DNA of 64,000 bases from Thermomonas sp. XSG (GCF_014678725.1 NZ_CP061497.1:1752001-1816000), one strand, 5' to 3'. Counted from the first letter of the stretch, positions 31,112-38,876 are shown. Numbers and translations are program-made. The notes: a model not told the origin generated them from the letters alone.

Positions 31112-31367
31112 GCGGTGATACGTGGGGCAAGGCTGGTGACGGGACAAGTATTGCCGAGTCTCGTGATGGCACGCGCAATCCTGGCTGAAGGCGGCCCGGG
31201 CGGGGGGGGCGGCAGGGAGGCATTGCCGGCGCTGCCCATGCACCGCGCTGCAACATTTCCGCATTCAGTTCCACGGCTGGAAACCGTGGCTTGCCGTGGA
31301 ACCCGCATTGCCGGGCGATCTCAGCTAGGCGCCCGGAAACGCAAGCCTCCGGGCGCAAATTTTGGCG
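31112..31367. other. Gene-free region upstream of degQ and nrdJa with strong inverted repeats
   Basis: No plausible gene lies in the 558-bp gap 31112-31669. This half contains a G8 run near 31202-31209 and two structures. TTCCACGG (31269-31276) pairs with CCGTGGAA (31294-31301), and the same left arm can instead pair with CCGTGG at 31284-31289. GCGCCCGG (31329-31336) pairs with CCGGGCGC (31349-31356), followed by AAATTTT. These lie upstream of the nrdJ promoter, so they may belong to the degQ control region or to an unannotated RNA. Confidence 0.4.
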
Positions 31368-31396
31368 TTGACTTGGCCCGGGGGCGTGGCTATCGT
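31368..31396 (+). promoter_or_regulatory. Predicted sigma-70 promoter of the nrdJ locus
   Basis: TTGACT (31368-31373), an exact 17-bp spacer and TATCGT (31391-31396). The implied transcription start is near 31403, giving a leader of about 267 nt before nrdJa. Confidence 0.6.
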
Positions 31397-31409
31397 CCAT
31401 CGGGTTGGG

Positions 31410-31457
31410 CCACTAGATCTAGTGGTTCGTGATTGCAGGAAAACCCAAGGCTAGTGG
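31410..31457 (+). promoter_or_regulatory. Tandem NrdR-box-like palindromes
   Basis: CCACTAGATCTAGTGG (31410-31425) is a perfect 16-bp palindrome matching 12 of 16 positions of the NrdR consensus ACACWATATATWGTGT. A degenerate second box (31442-31457) shares the right half CTAGTGG. The two are exactly 32 bp apart, the three-turn spacing known for NrdR repressor pairs. They lie just downstream of the predicted start of transcription, where binding would block RNR expression. Confidence 0.6.
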
Positions 31458-31669
31458 CGCAGGGGCGCCGCCGGATACGGGGCAACGACGTCGGCAGGGG
31501 AGCGGCGCGTGACGAAGCAAGAACCGGCGGCAACGCCATCACATTGAGAAAGCTGCAGGCTGCGCGCCCCGCGCGGCCTGCATCGTCGCCCCCGTCGGAA
31601 GCCGGGGGCGGGGCACGGGCAACGGATCCGCCAGCTGGCGGGTCTATAAAGACAGGAGAGTCGAAGGGC
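31458..31669 (+). promoter_or_regulatory. Structured 5' leader of nrdJa
   Basis: Three successive stable hairpins occupy the leader: a 12-bp stem at 31555-31581 (loop CCC), a GCCCCC/GGGGGC stem at 31588-31609, and a 14-bp perfect palindrome CCGCCAGCTGGCGG at 31628-31641, about a dozen bases before the AGGAG at 31654-31658. I looked for a cobalamin riboswitch and found no B12-box (GCCACTG). A cis-acting RNA is possible but unproven. Confidence 0.4.
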
Positions 31670-33820
31670 ATGAGCACGGCGAGGCTTGAAGCGGTGACCA
31701 CGGACGCAAATCAGGACATTCCGATGCAGCCGGCGTCGGTGGACATCTGGGACAAGAAGTACCGCCTGAAGACCAAGCAGGGGGCGCCGCTGGATGCCGA
31801 CATCGACGGCACCTACAAACGCGTCGCCAAGGCGCTGTCCGAAGCCGAGCCCACCGCCGAGCTGCAGCAGTACTGGCAGGAGCGTTTCACTTGGGCGCTG
31901 CGCCGCGGCGCGATCCCGGCCGGCCGCATCACCTCCAACGCCGGCGCGCAGGAACACAAGCCCGCCACCTCGACGATCAACTGCACCGTCTCCGGCACCA
32001 TCGAAGACTCGATGGACGGCATCCTGGACAAGGTCCACGAAGCCGGCCTGACCCTGAAGGCCGGCTGCGGCATCGGCTACGAATTCAGCACGCTGCGTCC
32101 GCGCGGCGCGTTCGTCGCCGGCGCCGGCGCCTACACCTCCGGCCCGATGTCCTTCATGGATATCTACGACAAGATGTGCTTCACCGTGTCCTCCGCCGGC
32201 GGCCGCCGTGGCGCGCAGATGGGCACGTTCGACGTCAGCCATCCGGACGTGAAGGACTTCATCCGCGCCAAGCGCGAGGACGGCCGGCTGCGCCAGTTCA
32301 ACCTGTCCCTGCTGATCACCGACGGCTTCATGCAGGCGGTGGAGAACGACGCCGACTGGCCGCTGGTGTTCCCGGTGAACATCAAGGAAAAGGGCGAGAT
32401 CGACCTGGACGATCCGGAGCAGGTGGTCTGGCGCGAATGGCCCACCCACCGCAACTACATCGCCCGCGAGGACGGGCTGGTGGCCTGCAAGATCTACGGC
32501 CACATCCGCGCCCGCCACCTGTGGGACATGATCATGGTCTCGACGTACGACTACGCCGAGCCGGGGTTCATCCTGATCGACAAGGTCAACGAGATGAACA
32601 ACAACTGGTGGTGCGAGACCATCCGCGCCACCAACCCCTGCGGCGAGCAGCCGCTGCCGCCCTACGGCGCCTGCCTGCTGGGTTCGGTCAACCTGACCAA
32701 GTTCGTCAAGCATCCCTTCACCGACCAGGCCACGTTCGACTGGGAGGAATACAAGGAAGTGGTGCGCGTGTTCACCCGCATGCTGGACAACGTGGTCGAG
32801 GTCAACGGCCTGCCGCTGCAGCAGCAGCGTGACGAGATCATGCGCAAGCGCCGCCACGGCATGGGCTTCCTGGGCCTGGGCAGCACCATGACCATGCTGA
32901 AGATGAAGTACGGCAGCAAGGAGTCCTGCGAGTTCACCGAGCGCATCGCCCGCGACATGGCCGTGGCCGGCTGGGAAACCGGTCTGGCGCTGGCCAAGGA
33001 AAAGGGCCCGGCGCCGATCATGGAGGAGACCTTCGACGTCACCGCCGAGATGCTGCGCAAGCGCCCGGAGATGAAGAAGGACGGCTGGAAGGTCGGCCAG
33101 AAGATCGCCGGCAAGGCCCTGCACGCGCGCTATTCGCGCTACATGCAGAAGGTCGCCGAGGTGGCGCCGGAACTGGTGGCGGAACTGGCCGAAACCGGCG
33201 CCCGCTTCACCCACCACAGCTCCATCGCGCCCACCGGCACCATCTCGCTGAGCCTGGCCAACAACGCCTCCAACGGCATCGAGCCCAGCTTCGCCCACCA
33301 CTACAGCCGCAACGTGATCCGCGAAGGCAAGAAGACCAAGGAAAAGGTCGACGTGTTCTCCTTCGAGCTGCTGGCCTACCGCGAGCTGGTCAACCCGAAG
33401 GCCATGCCCTACGCCGAGGACGCCGCCGCCAAGCTGCCGGATTACTTCATCGCCGCCGACGACATCAGCCCGAAGGAGCACGTGGACGTGCAGGCAGCGG
33501 CGCAGAAGTGGGTGGACAGCTCGATCTCCAAGACCGCGAACGTCCCCACGGATTACCCGTACGAGGACTTCAAGGACATCTACCGCTACGCCTACCAGCA
33601 GGGCCTGAAGGGCTGCACCACCTTCCGCTTCAACCCCGCCGCCTTCCAGGGCGTGCTGGTGAAGGAAGCCGACCTGGAGAACACCACCTACCGCTTCGAA
33701 CTGGAAGACGGCCAGGTGGTGGAGGTGAAGGGCAACGAGCAGATCGAATACGACGGCGAAATCCACACCGCGGCCAACCTCTTCGACGCCCTCAAGGAAG
33801 GGTATTACGGCAAGTTCTGA
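31670..33820 (+). CDS. nrdJa: Class II (adenosylcobalamin-dependent) ribonucleotide reductase, catalytic part NrdJa
   Basis: 716 residues, the ten-stranded barrel without the usual C-terminal tail. It reduces ribonucleotides using a radical generated from adenosylcobalamin, needing neither oxygen nor NrdB. The active site is intact: Asn322, Cys324 and Glu326 in ATNPCGEQ (thiyl-radical Cys324), with redox cysteines Cys105 (STINCTVSG) and Cys335. The Cys324-Cys335 spacing of 11 equals that of the Lactobacillus enzyme (408/419). The ATG at 31670 follows AGGAG; the open frame upstream to 31433 overlaps the NrdR-like boxes and is not conserved in character. The missing C-terminal cysteines are encoded by nrdJb (34617). 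Confidence 0.94.
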   Translation: MSTARLEAVTTDANQDIPMQPASVDIWDKKYRLKTKQGAPLDADIDGTYKRVAKALSEAEPTAELQQYWQERFTWALRRGAIPAGRITSNAGAQEHKPATSTINCTVSGTIEDSMDGILDKVHEAGLTLKAGCGIGYEFSTLRPRGAFVAGAGAYTSGPMSFMDIYDKMCFTVSSAGGRRGAQMGTFDVSHPDVKDFIRAKREDGRLRQFNLSLLITDGFMQAVENDADWPLVFPVNIKEKGEIDLDDPEQVVWREWPTHRNYIAREDGLVACKIYGHIRARHLWDMIMVSTYDYAEPGFILIDKVNEMNNNWWCETIRATNPCGEQPLPPYGACLLGSVNLTKFVKHPFTDQATFDWEEYKEVVRVFTRMLDNVVEVNGLPLQQQRDEIMRKRRHGMGFLGLGSTMTMLKMKYGSKESCEFTERIARDMAVAGWETGLALAKEKGPAPIMEETFDVTAEMLRKRPEMKKDGWKVGQKIAGKALHARYSRYMQKVAEVAPELVAELAETGARFTHHSSIAPTGTISLSLANNASNGIEPSFAHHYSRNVIREGKKTKEKVDVFSFELLAYRELVNPKAMPYAEDAAAKLPDYFIAADDISPKEHVDVQAAAQKWVDSSISKTANVPTDYPYEDFKDIYRYAYQQGLKGCTTFRFNPAAFQGVLVKEADLENTTYRFELEDGQVVEVKGNEQIEYDGEIHTAANLFDALKEGYYGKF

Positions 33821-33918
33821 CGGGCCGGCCAACGGCGCGCGCGGCAATCACTGCACGCGCGCGCGGCCGGGTATAGGATCGCGCTGTTGTACCCACCAAC
33901 CCACGCCCCGGAGGGCAC

Positions 33919-34536
33919 ATGAGCAATGGAGATGGAGTGACGGCGACGCTGTCGGATGCCGTTGAAACTGCGAAAGAGAAGGTTGTCGAAGTCGGCGGCG
34001 CAGTCGCCAGCACTGCCAGCGCCACCGTGGCCAAGGCGAAGAAAGCCGCCAAGTCCGCGGAGAAGAAAGTGAAGACCGAAGTGGCCAAGGCGAAGAAGGC
34101 GGTCACCAAGACCGTGGCCGTGGCCAAGAAGAAGCTCGAAGCCGCCAGCAAGGATGCCAAGAAGGAAGTGGCCAGCCTGAAGAAGAAGGTGGCCGGCAAG
34201 AAGCCTGCGGCGAAGAAGGCCGCGAACAAGGCGGTTGCCAAGAAGCCCGCGGCGAAGAAGGCCGCTGCCAAGAAGGCGCCCGCTAAGAAGGCACCGGCAA
34301 AGAAGGCGGCCGCGAAGAAGGCGGTAGCCCGGAAGCCGGCGGCGAAGAAGGCCGTCGCGAAGAAGGCTCCGGCCAAGAAGGCACCGGCAAAGAAGGTGGC
34401 CAAGAAGGCGCCTGCGAAGAAGGCCGTTGCCAAGAAGGCCGTCGCCAAGAAGGCACCTGCGAAGAAGGCGGTCGCCAAGAAAGCGCCTGCCAAGAAAGCA
34501 ATGAAGAAAGCGGCCAAGAAGACCGCCCGGAAGTAA
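33919..34536 (+). CDS. Histone H1-like Lys/Ala/Pro-rich DNA-binding protein
   Basis: 205 residues. The first 35 residues are mixed. The rest is almost entirely Lys, Ala, Val and Pro in degenerate [16 protein letters not shown] repeats, like HctB, AlgP and the C-tail of eukaryotic H1. Such proteins bind and compact DNA non-specifically. GGAGG just before the ATG supports the start, and TATAGGAT at 33872-33879 may be its own promoter. It sits between nrdJa and nrdJb, which are parts of one enzyme. A CGCCCGGC/GCCGGGCG hairpin (34551-34568) follows the stop. The repeat tract is prone to length change by recombination. Confidence 0.88.
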   Translation: MSNGDGVTATLSDAVETAKEKVVEVGGAVASTASATVAKAKKAAKSAEKKVKTEVAKAKKAVTKTVAVAKKKLEAASKDAKKEVASLKKKVAGKKPAAKKAANKAVAKKPAAKKAAAKKAPAKKAPAKKAAAKKAVARKPAAKKAVAKKAPAKKAPAKKVAKKAPAKKAVAKKAVAKKAPAKKAVAKKAPAKKAMKKAAKKTARK

Positions 34537-34616
34537 GCCTGTCCTGCGCCCGCCCGGCACGCCGGGCGTGGCGCGCATCCCGCACGCAACGCACGCAGAC
34601 AACCAGAGTCAGGACC

Positions 34617-35390
34617 ATGACCGTCAGGATCGAAAAGAAAATCAAGGGCTACGCCGTCGTCACCCCGGACGACAAGGCAAAGGAAAGCGCTAGGGCCGCG
34701 GAACCCGCGCCGGCCGCCGCCGCGCCCGAAGACAACGTCATCCAGATGCACGAGCGCATCGAGCGCCCGGAAGTCCTGATCGGCAGCACCTACAAGATCA
34801 AGTCGCCGCTGGTGGAGCACGCCATGTACGTGACCATCAACGACATCGTGCTCAACGCCGGCAACGAGCACGAACACCGCCGCCCGTTCGAGATCTTCAT
34901 CAACTCCAAGTCGATGGAGCATTTCCAGTGGATCGTGGCGCTTACCCGCATCATGTCCGCCGTGTTCCGCAAGGGCGGCGACGTCACCTTCATCGTCGAC
35001 GAGATGAAGGCCGTGTTCGACCCGCGCGGCGGCTACTTCAAGGCCGGCGGCGTGTACATGCCGTCGCTGGTAGCGGAGCTGGGCAGCATCGTCGAAGACC
35101 ACCTGAAGTCCATCGGCATGCTGCACGACCCGGAGATGAGCGACCACCAGCGCGCGCTGATCGCCGAGAAGCGCAAGCAGTTCGAAGAGCGCTCAAAAAA
35201 AAACGCTGACGGCGGCGCCGCCGCGCTGACCAGCAGCGCAGCAGACCACCCGGAAGACATCGAAGTCACCGGCGAGGGCGCCACCTTCCCGCCCACCGCG
35301 ACCATGTGCCACAAGTGCAGCACCAAGGCGCTGGTGCTGATGGATGGGTGTGCGACTTGTTTGAATTGTGGGTATTCGAAGTGCGGGTGA
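34617..35390 (+). CDS. nrdJb: NrdJb: TSCPD domain and redox-active Cys tail of class II RNR
   Basis: 257 residues. The central TSCPD-type domain (about 50-195) begins [17 protein letters not shown] linker leads to a Cys-rich C-terminus with CHKC (231-234), CATC (245-248), Cys251 and Cys256 (CGYSKCG). In other class II enzymes this tail is the end of the same chain and re-reduces the active-site disulfide. In Pseudomonas the enzyme is likewise split into NrdJa and NrdJb. Odd features: a run of nine A's (35195-35203, Ser-Lys-Lys-Asn codons) just before the tail linker, and a sharp change of codon use in the last ~17 codons (TGT, TTG, AAT, GGG) unlike the rest. Confidence 0.88.
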   Translation: MTVRIEKKIKGYAVVTPDDKAKESARAAEPAPAAAAPEDNVIQMHERIERPEVLIGSTYKIKSPLVEHAMYVTINDIVLNAGNEHEHRRPFEIFINSKSMEHFQWIVALTRIMSAVFRKGGDVTFIVDEMKAVFDPRGGYFKAGGVYMPSLVAELGSIVEDHLKSIGMLHDPEMSDHQRALIAEKRKQFEERSKKNADGGAAALTSSAADHPEDIEVTGEGATFPPTATMCHKCSTKALVLMDGCATCLNCGYSKCG

Positions 35391-35444
35391 TGGAGTCCTG
35401 ACTCGAAGTGTGAGCCGGGCAGCAATTTTGGAAACGGGGGGGAG

Positions 35445-36437
35445 ATGGCTGACTCGACAAAGCTTCGGGCGTCAATTACCAAAGTTCTTGGATATGACAA
35501 GAGCCGCCTAGTGTCTCGGTCTGACTGGGGCGCTATTAATTTCAGCACTGCGGCGACCGACATCGATGCGATCTTCGAAATCGCTTCACTACTCAACGAC
35601 CTGCCGATAGAAAGACTCCCTGCCAACGCAATTTCAACCATTGCAAGCGCATTGGACTCGGCTGCAACATGGCTTGAGCGTAATAATCAATTTGATCTCA
35701 CTAATGGCGGAACGCCTGGATCGCGCGACGAGATCGTCAATAATTTGAAGGCGCAGCACGAAAATCTATATTCGACCGCTCACAACTGGATCCCGTTTCT
35801 TGCGTATCTGAAAGGGGACATCCCAGAGCAGCTAGCTAAGATCACTGGATCGGTTGCCAGCGCAGAGACGACGAGAGATGGCTTCGTAGGCTATGCCGAG
35901 GAACAGAGGAAAGAAATCGCAGCAATCGTCAAAGCCACCAGAGATGCCGCCGCGGAAGCGGGCGTTGCTTCTTTTACTGAAGACTTCCTCAGTGACTCCA
36001 CTGCGCGAGAAGCCGAAGCGGGTGTGTGGCTGACGAGGGCGACGTGGTCTGCGGTAATCACGCTTCTTGTCGCTGCATTGTTCTTATTTTTTAGGCCAAA
36101 TCTTGACGAGATTGGGCTGGTCCAGTTTGCAATCTCGAAGATCGTAATACTGGCCATCTTCGCAGCAGCAACTGCTTGGTGCGCTGGAAATTACAAAGCC
36201 AGTAAGCATCAGGCAGCAGTTAGCCGTTTTAAGGCTCACGCGCTGAAAACATTCCAAGCCTTTACTGCTGCCACAGAAAACGAAACCGTGCGCGATGCTG
36301 TGTTGATCGAGACCACTCGTTCAATATTTAATCAGCCTCAGAGTGGGTACTTGCGAAACGAATCTAGTGGGGATTCTGATTCAAAAGTGCTTGAGATTAT
36401 CAAGACGACAACGGGAATAAAGGGCGGTACGGGGTAG
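35445..36437 (+). CDS. AT-rich orphan membrane protein of unknown function
   Basis: 330 residues. Residues 1-190 are soluble and mostly helical with no recognised motif, including a short coiled region around 150-170 (YAEEQRKEIAAIVKATRDAA). Two transmembrane helices follow (about 199-216 and 226-247), then a cytoplasmic-looking C-terminal domain with KAHALKTFQAF and VRDAVLIETTRSIF. GGGGGAG precedes the ATG. Codon use is strongly AT-shifted against all neighbours, a sign of recent transfer. It could be an effector or membrane component of a mobile or defence module, but no partner gene is present, so no function is assigned. Confidence 0.8.
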   Translation: MADSTKLRASITKVLGYDKSRLVSRSDWGAINFSTAATDIDAIFEIASLLNDLPIERLPANAISTIASALDSAATWLERNNQFDLTNGGTPGSRDEIVNNLKAQHENLYSTAHNWIPFLAYLKGDIPEQLAKITGSVASAETTRDGFVGYAEEQRKEIAAIVKATRDAAAEAGVASFTEDFLSDSTAREAEAGVWLTRATWSAVITLLVAALFLFFRPNLDEIGLVQFAISKIVILAIFAAATAWCAGNYKASKHQAAVSRFKAHALKTFQAFTAATENETVRDAVLIETTRSIFNQPQSGYLRNESSGDSDSKVLEIIKTTTGIKGGTG

Positions 36438-36465
36438 AGAAAACTCGGGTCGAAAAACGCAGGAA

Positions 36466-36488
36466 ACGGGGTCAGGTTCACTTCCCTG
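36466..36488. repeat. GGGTCAGGTTC repeat, copy 1
   Basis: ACGGGGTCAGGTTCACTTCC lies upstream of the broken lipoprotein gene. Related copies occur at 36911 and 38849. The duplicated lipoprotein genes carry it in their upstream DNA. Confidence 0.5.
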
Positions 36489-36561
36489 CAAAGCGGCACA
36501 CCACGCCACGTCAACGCCCGCGTCCGTAGGCTGCACGAACGCCAATCCCTGGGAGTTCGTT

Positions 36562-36885
36562 GTGAAGGCACTTCCCCTGCTGTTCGTCGTGGCGGCGCTG
36601 GCTGCCTGTTCTGATCGCGCGCCCGCAGTCGATGCCCCCGCGCCGGCTGAAGACCATGCGGCCACCACGCCGCCGGCAACCGGAACCGTACCTGCGCACA
36701 ACGATGCCGGTGCCAACGCCGACTTCCGCCGCGCCGTCCAACGCTTGATCTCTTCTTCCATCACTTGGCTCATCGTGCTCTCCGTGAAAAGGTAGCACCT
36801 GAGCAGGAAATCACTGGGTCATTACATCGCGGGCAAGCAGGACTGCCTGACGGTCAAGCCGGGCGAGGGCTACTGCAGGGATTGA
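36562..36885 (+). pseudogene. Small lipoprotein gene, copy A, disrupted by an IS fragment
   Basis: It starts with GTG (GGAG upstream) and MKALPLLFVVAALAACSDR, nearly identical to the intact copy at 38987, with its lipobox Cys. After about 50 codons the frame runs into 114 bp of inverted IS sequence (36713-36826), replacing the central domain. The last codons (AGKQDCLTVKPGEGYCRD-like) resume after it, out of context. No functional product is expected. The upstream DNA is also homologous to that of the intact copy, so gene plus control region were duplicated together. Confidence 0.85.
36713..36826 (-). mobile_element. IS3-family fragment: left end and first codons of orfA, inverted
   Basis: These 114 bases are the reverse complement of the left end of the complete element at 37079 (terminus TGTAATGACCCAG through about codon 20 of orfA). 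It lies inside lipoprotein copy A. It marks a second insertion, or a rearrangement of the full element, with most of the IS and part of the host gene lost. Confidence 0.9.
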
Positions 36886-36910
36886 GGGGCACGGATCAGG
36901 CTCTGGGAAA

Positions 36911-36939
36911 CTGGGCCAGGTTCACGTCACCCAACGCGT
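36911..36939. repeat. GGGTCAGGTTC repeat, copy 2
   Basis: GGGCCAGGTTCACGTCACCC followed by AACGCG, between lipoprotein copy A and the split pfpI gene. It shares the longer ACCCAACGC extension with copy 3. Confidence 0.4.
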
Positions 36940-37131
36940 TGACGACCTCACGCCGCGGAGCGGCGCTCGGCGTGATTGCCCTCGGCGAACTCCTCCACGA
37001 TCTTGCGGCAGAACGCCGGCAGGTCGTCGGGCTTGCGGCTGGAGACGATGCCGCGGTCGGTGACCACCTCGGCGTCCATGTAATGACCCAGTGATTTCCT
37101 GCTCAGGTGCTACCTTTTCACGGAGAGCACG

Positions 37132-37446
37132 ATGAGCCAAGTGATGGAAGAAGAGATCAAGCGTTGGACGGCGCGGCGGAAGTCGGCGTTGGTGCTGGAG
37201 ATCATCCAAGGGAAGACGACGGTGGCCGAGTCGAGCCGGCAGTTCGATCTAACGCCGTCGGAGATCGAGAGCTGGGTTGATGACGCCAAGCGCGGCATGG
37301 AGAACGCCCTGCGAGCGAAGCCCGAGGATGTGCGGGAGCAGTACGAGCGGCAGCTCAAGGAGCTTCAGGAAGCCTATGGCGAGGCGATGCTGGAGCTGCG
37401 CGCCAGAAAAAAATTGGCGTCCCTGTTGGGCAAGGACGAGAGCTGA
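37132..37446 (+). CDS. IS3-family transposase OrfA (DNA-binding HTH protein)
   Basis: 104 residues. An N-terminal helix-turn-helix (IKRWTARRKSALVLEIIQGKTTVAESSRQF...TPSEIESW) is followed by a Glu/Arg-rich leucine-zipper-like helix (EQYERQLKELQEAYGEAMLEL) used for dimerisation. It binds the IS ends. The stop overlaps the orfB start (TGATG). Confidence 0.92.
   Translation: MSQVMEEEIKRWTARRKSALVLEIIQGKTTVAESSRQFDLTPSEIESWVDDAKRGMENALRAKPEDVREQYERQLKELQEAYGEAMLELRARKKLASLLGKDES
37407..37413 (+). other. Programmed -1 frameshift site (A AAA AAA) in the IS
   Basis: Seven A's are read as AGA AAA AAA TTG in the orfA frame. Slipping back one base enters the orfB frame, which is open from here to the orfB ATG. 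The transframe OrfAB transposase can therefore be made, as is usual for IS3 elements. Confidence 0.7.
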
Positions 37447-38264
37447 TGCTATCGATCCAGCAGGGACTGCGTGCGGAGGGCTTTGAGGTCTCGATGGTGA
37501 AGTTGTGCCGGTGGTTCGGGGTGGCGCGGCGTACGGTGTATTACCGGCCGACGAAGGCGCCGCCGACGGTCAAACCGGCGCTGGCGGATCCCATCAAGGC
37601 GCTGATCGAAGAGGAGCCATCGTTCGGCTACCGCACGGTGGCCGGACTTCTGGGCATGAACAAGAACACGGTGCAACGGATCTTCCAGCTCAAGGGTTGG
37701 CAGGTCCGCAAGCGTGCGGTGGGTCGGCGGCCCCGCATCCAAGCCTTGCCATCGGTCGCGCAGGGGCCCGATGAGCGTTGGGCCACCGATCTGTGCCGCA
37801 TCTGGGGCGGCCGGGATGGGTGGCTGACGCTGGCCCTCGTCATCGATTGCCACACCCGTCAGTTGCTGGGCTGGCAGCTCTCGCGGAGCGGCAAGGCCAG
37901 CACGGCCGCTGTGGCCCTGGAGCAAGCCTTGATCACCCGCTACGGCACGCTCGGGCGCGTCCCCGTGCCGTTCCTGCTGCGCTCGGACAATGGATTGGTG
38001 TTCACCAGCCGCCACTACACGCGGCTGGTGCGCAGCTATGGCTTGCAGCAGGAGTTCATCACGCCGCATTGCCCGCAGCAAAACGGCATGGTCGAGCGTG
38101 TCATCCGCACGCTGAAGGAGCAGTGTGCACACCGCCATCGCTTCGAGAGCCAGCAGCACGCGATCCGGGTGATCGGCGACTGGATCCAGTTCTACAACCA
38201 CCGGCGTCCGCATCAGGCGCTGGGCATGAAGACGCCTGCTGAGGCCTATGCTTTAGCAGCCTGA
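37446..38264 (+). CDS. IS3-family transposase OrfB (DDE integrase domain)
   Basis: 272 residues. An HTH_21 segment (about 50-100, PSFGYRTVAGLLGMNKNTVQRIF) precedes the rve integrase core. The DDE triad is present: Asp in WATDLCRIW, Asp in LLRSDNGLVF, Glu in GMVERVIRTLKE. The RRPHQALGMKTPAEAY end is typical. It looks intact, so the element may still be mobile, with OrfAB made by frameshifting at 37407. Confidence 0.95.
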   Translation: MLSIQQGLRAEGFEVSMVKLCRWFGVARRTVYYRPTKAPPTVKPALADPIKALIEEEPSFGYRTVAGLLGMNKNTVQRIFQLKGWQVRKRAVGRRPRIQALPSVAQGPDERWATDLCRIWGGRDGWLTLALVIDCHTRQLLGWQLSRSGKASTAAVALEQALITRYGTLGRVPVPFLLRSDNGLVFTSRHYTRLVRSYGLQQEFITPHCPQQNGMVERVIRTLKEQCAHRHRFESQQHAIRVIGDWIQFYNHRRPHQALGMKTPAEAYALAA

Positions 38265-38848
38265 CCTGTGCAGAAACCGCTGGGTCATTACACGCCTGCG
38301 TTGCGCAGGTCGGTGCGCACGCTGGGCCAGGACGTCATCCTGCGGCCGCGCACCACATCGGCTTCGACCATTACCCAAGGGCCGTGGCAGATCACGCCGA
38401 TCGGCTTGCCGCTGTTGGCGAAGTCGCGCACGAAGTCCACCGCGGCCTTGTCCATGCGCAGCGCGTCCGGGTTGGCGACGCCGCCGGGCAGGAGCAGGCC
38501 GTCGAATTCGTCGATGCGGGCATCGGCCACGCGGCCGTCCACCTTGAAGGTGTCGCCCTTCTTGTCGTGGTGCATGCCCTGAATCTCGCCGGTCTTCAGC
38601 GAGAGCAGGCGCGTGGTGGCGCCCGCCTCCTCGACGGCGCGTTTGGGCTCGGTCATTTCGACCTGCTCGAAGCCGTCGGTGGCGAGGATGGCGATGGTCT
38701 TGCCGCGCAAGGTGTTGGCCATGGGAACTCCTGCTTGGGGGAGGGGAAGGAGGGCCAGCTTGCCGCAGGCGCAGTAGCCGCCTGGTGACCATCACGTTAG
38801 AAAAACGGCAAACAGGGCGCGCTCAGGCGCGCTGATGCAAAGGCAATA

Positions 38849-38876
38849 ACGGGGTCAGGTTCGCTTAACCCAACGC
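38849..38876. repeat. GGGTCAGGTTC repeat, copy 3
   Basis: ACGGGGTCAGGTTCGCTTAA followed by CCCAACGC, upstream of the intact lipoprotein gene, with a further partial CGTCAGGTCGCTTCCCTG at 38885-38902. The 264-bp gap 38723-38986 holds this repeat and the divergent start regions of pfpI and the lipoprotein, nothing else visible. Confidence 0.5.

Larger units (their letters stand above)
37079..38292 (+). mobile_element. Complete IS3-family insertion sequence (1,214 bp)
   Basis: The termini are imperfect inverted repeats: left TGTAATGACCCAGTGATTTC, right (reverse complement) TGTAATGACCCAGCGGTTTC. Inside are two overlapping frames, orfA and orfB, with an A7 slippery site. It interrupts the pfpI gene. 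No direct target repeat is evident (CCA left, CGC right), suggesting age or recombination after insertion. Confidence 0.93.
36948..38722 (-). pseudogene. DJ-1/PfpI-family protein (YhbO-like deglycase/stress protein), split by an IS element
   Basis: The 5' part (38722 to 38293, about 143 codons) starts MANTLRGKTIAILATDGFEQ. It holds the nucleophile elbow with Cys in GVICHGPW and the LLLPGGVANPD block, and stops at DLRNAG where the IS begins. The 3' part (37078 to 36948) resumes with [20 protein letters not shown] and ends at a TGA. Together they make a normal-length PfpI protein of about 190 residues. About nine bases are missing at the junction relative to family proteins, and no target duplication is seen. 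A truncated product with the catalytic Cys could still be made, but the C-terminal helix is lost. Confidence 0.88.

Noticed and set aside
31112-31669. Cobalamin riboswitch upstream of the B12-dependent reductase
   Set aside because: No B12-box or the usual core elements could be found by reading the region. The hairpins present do not match that class by eye.
34170-34530. Tandem AAGAAGGC-like repeats as a possible satellite or CRISPR-like array
   Set aside because: They keep one reading frame and encode KKAPAKKA repeats of the H1-like protein, and there are no unique spacers.
37072-38298. Target-site duplication of the IS
   Set aside because: The bases next to the termini (CCA left, CGC right) do not match. 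The shared TG/CA and flanking A belong to the ends themselves.
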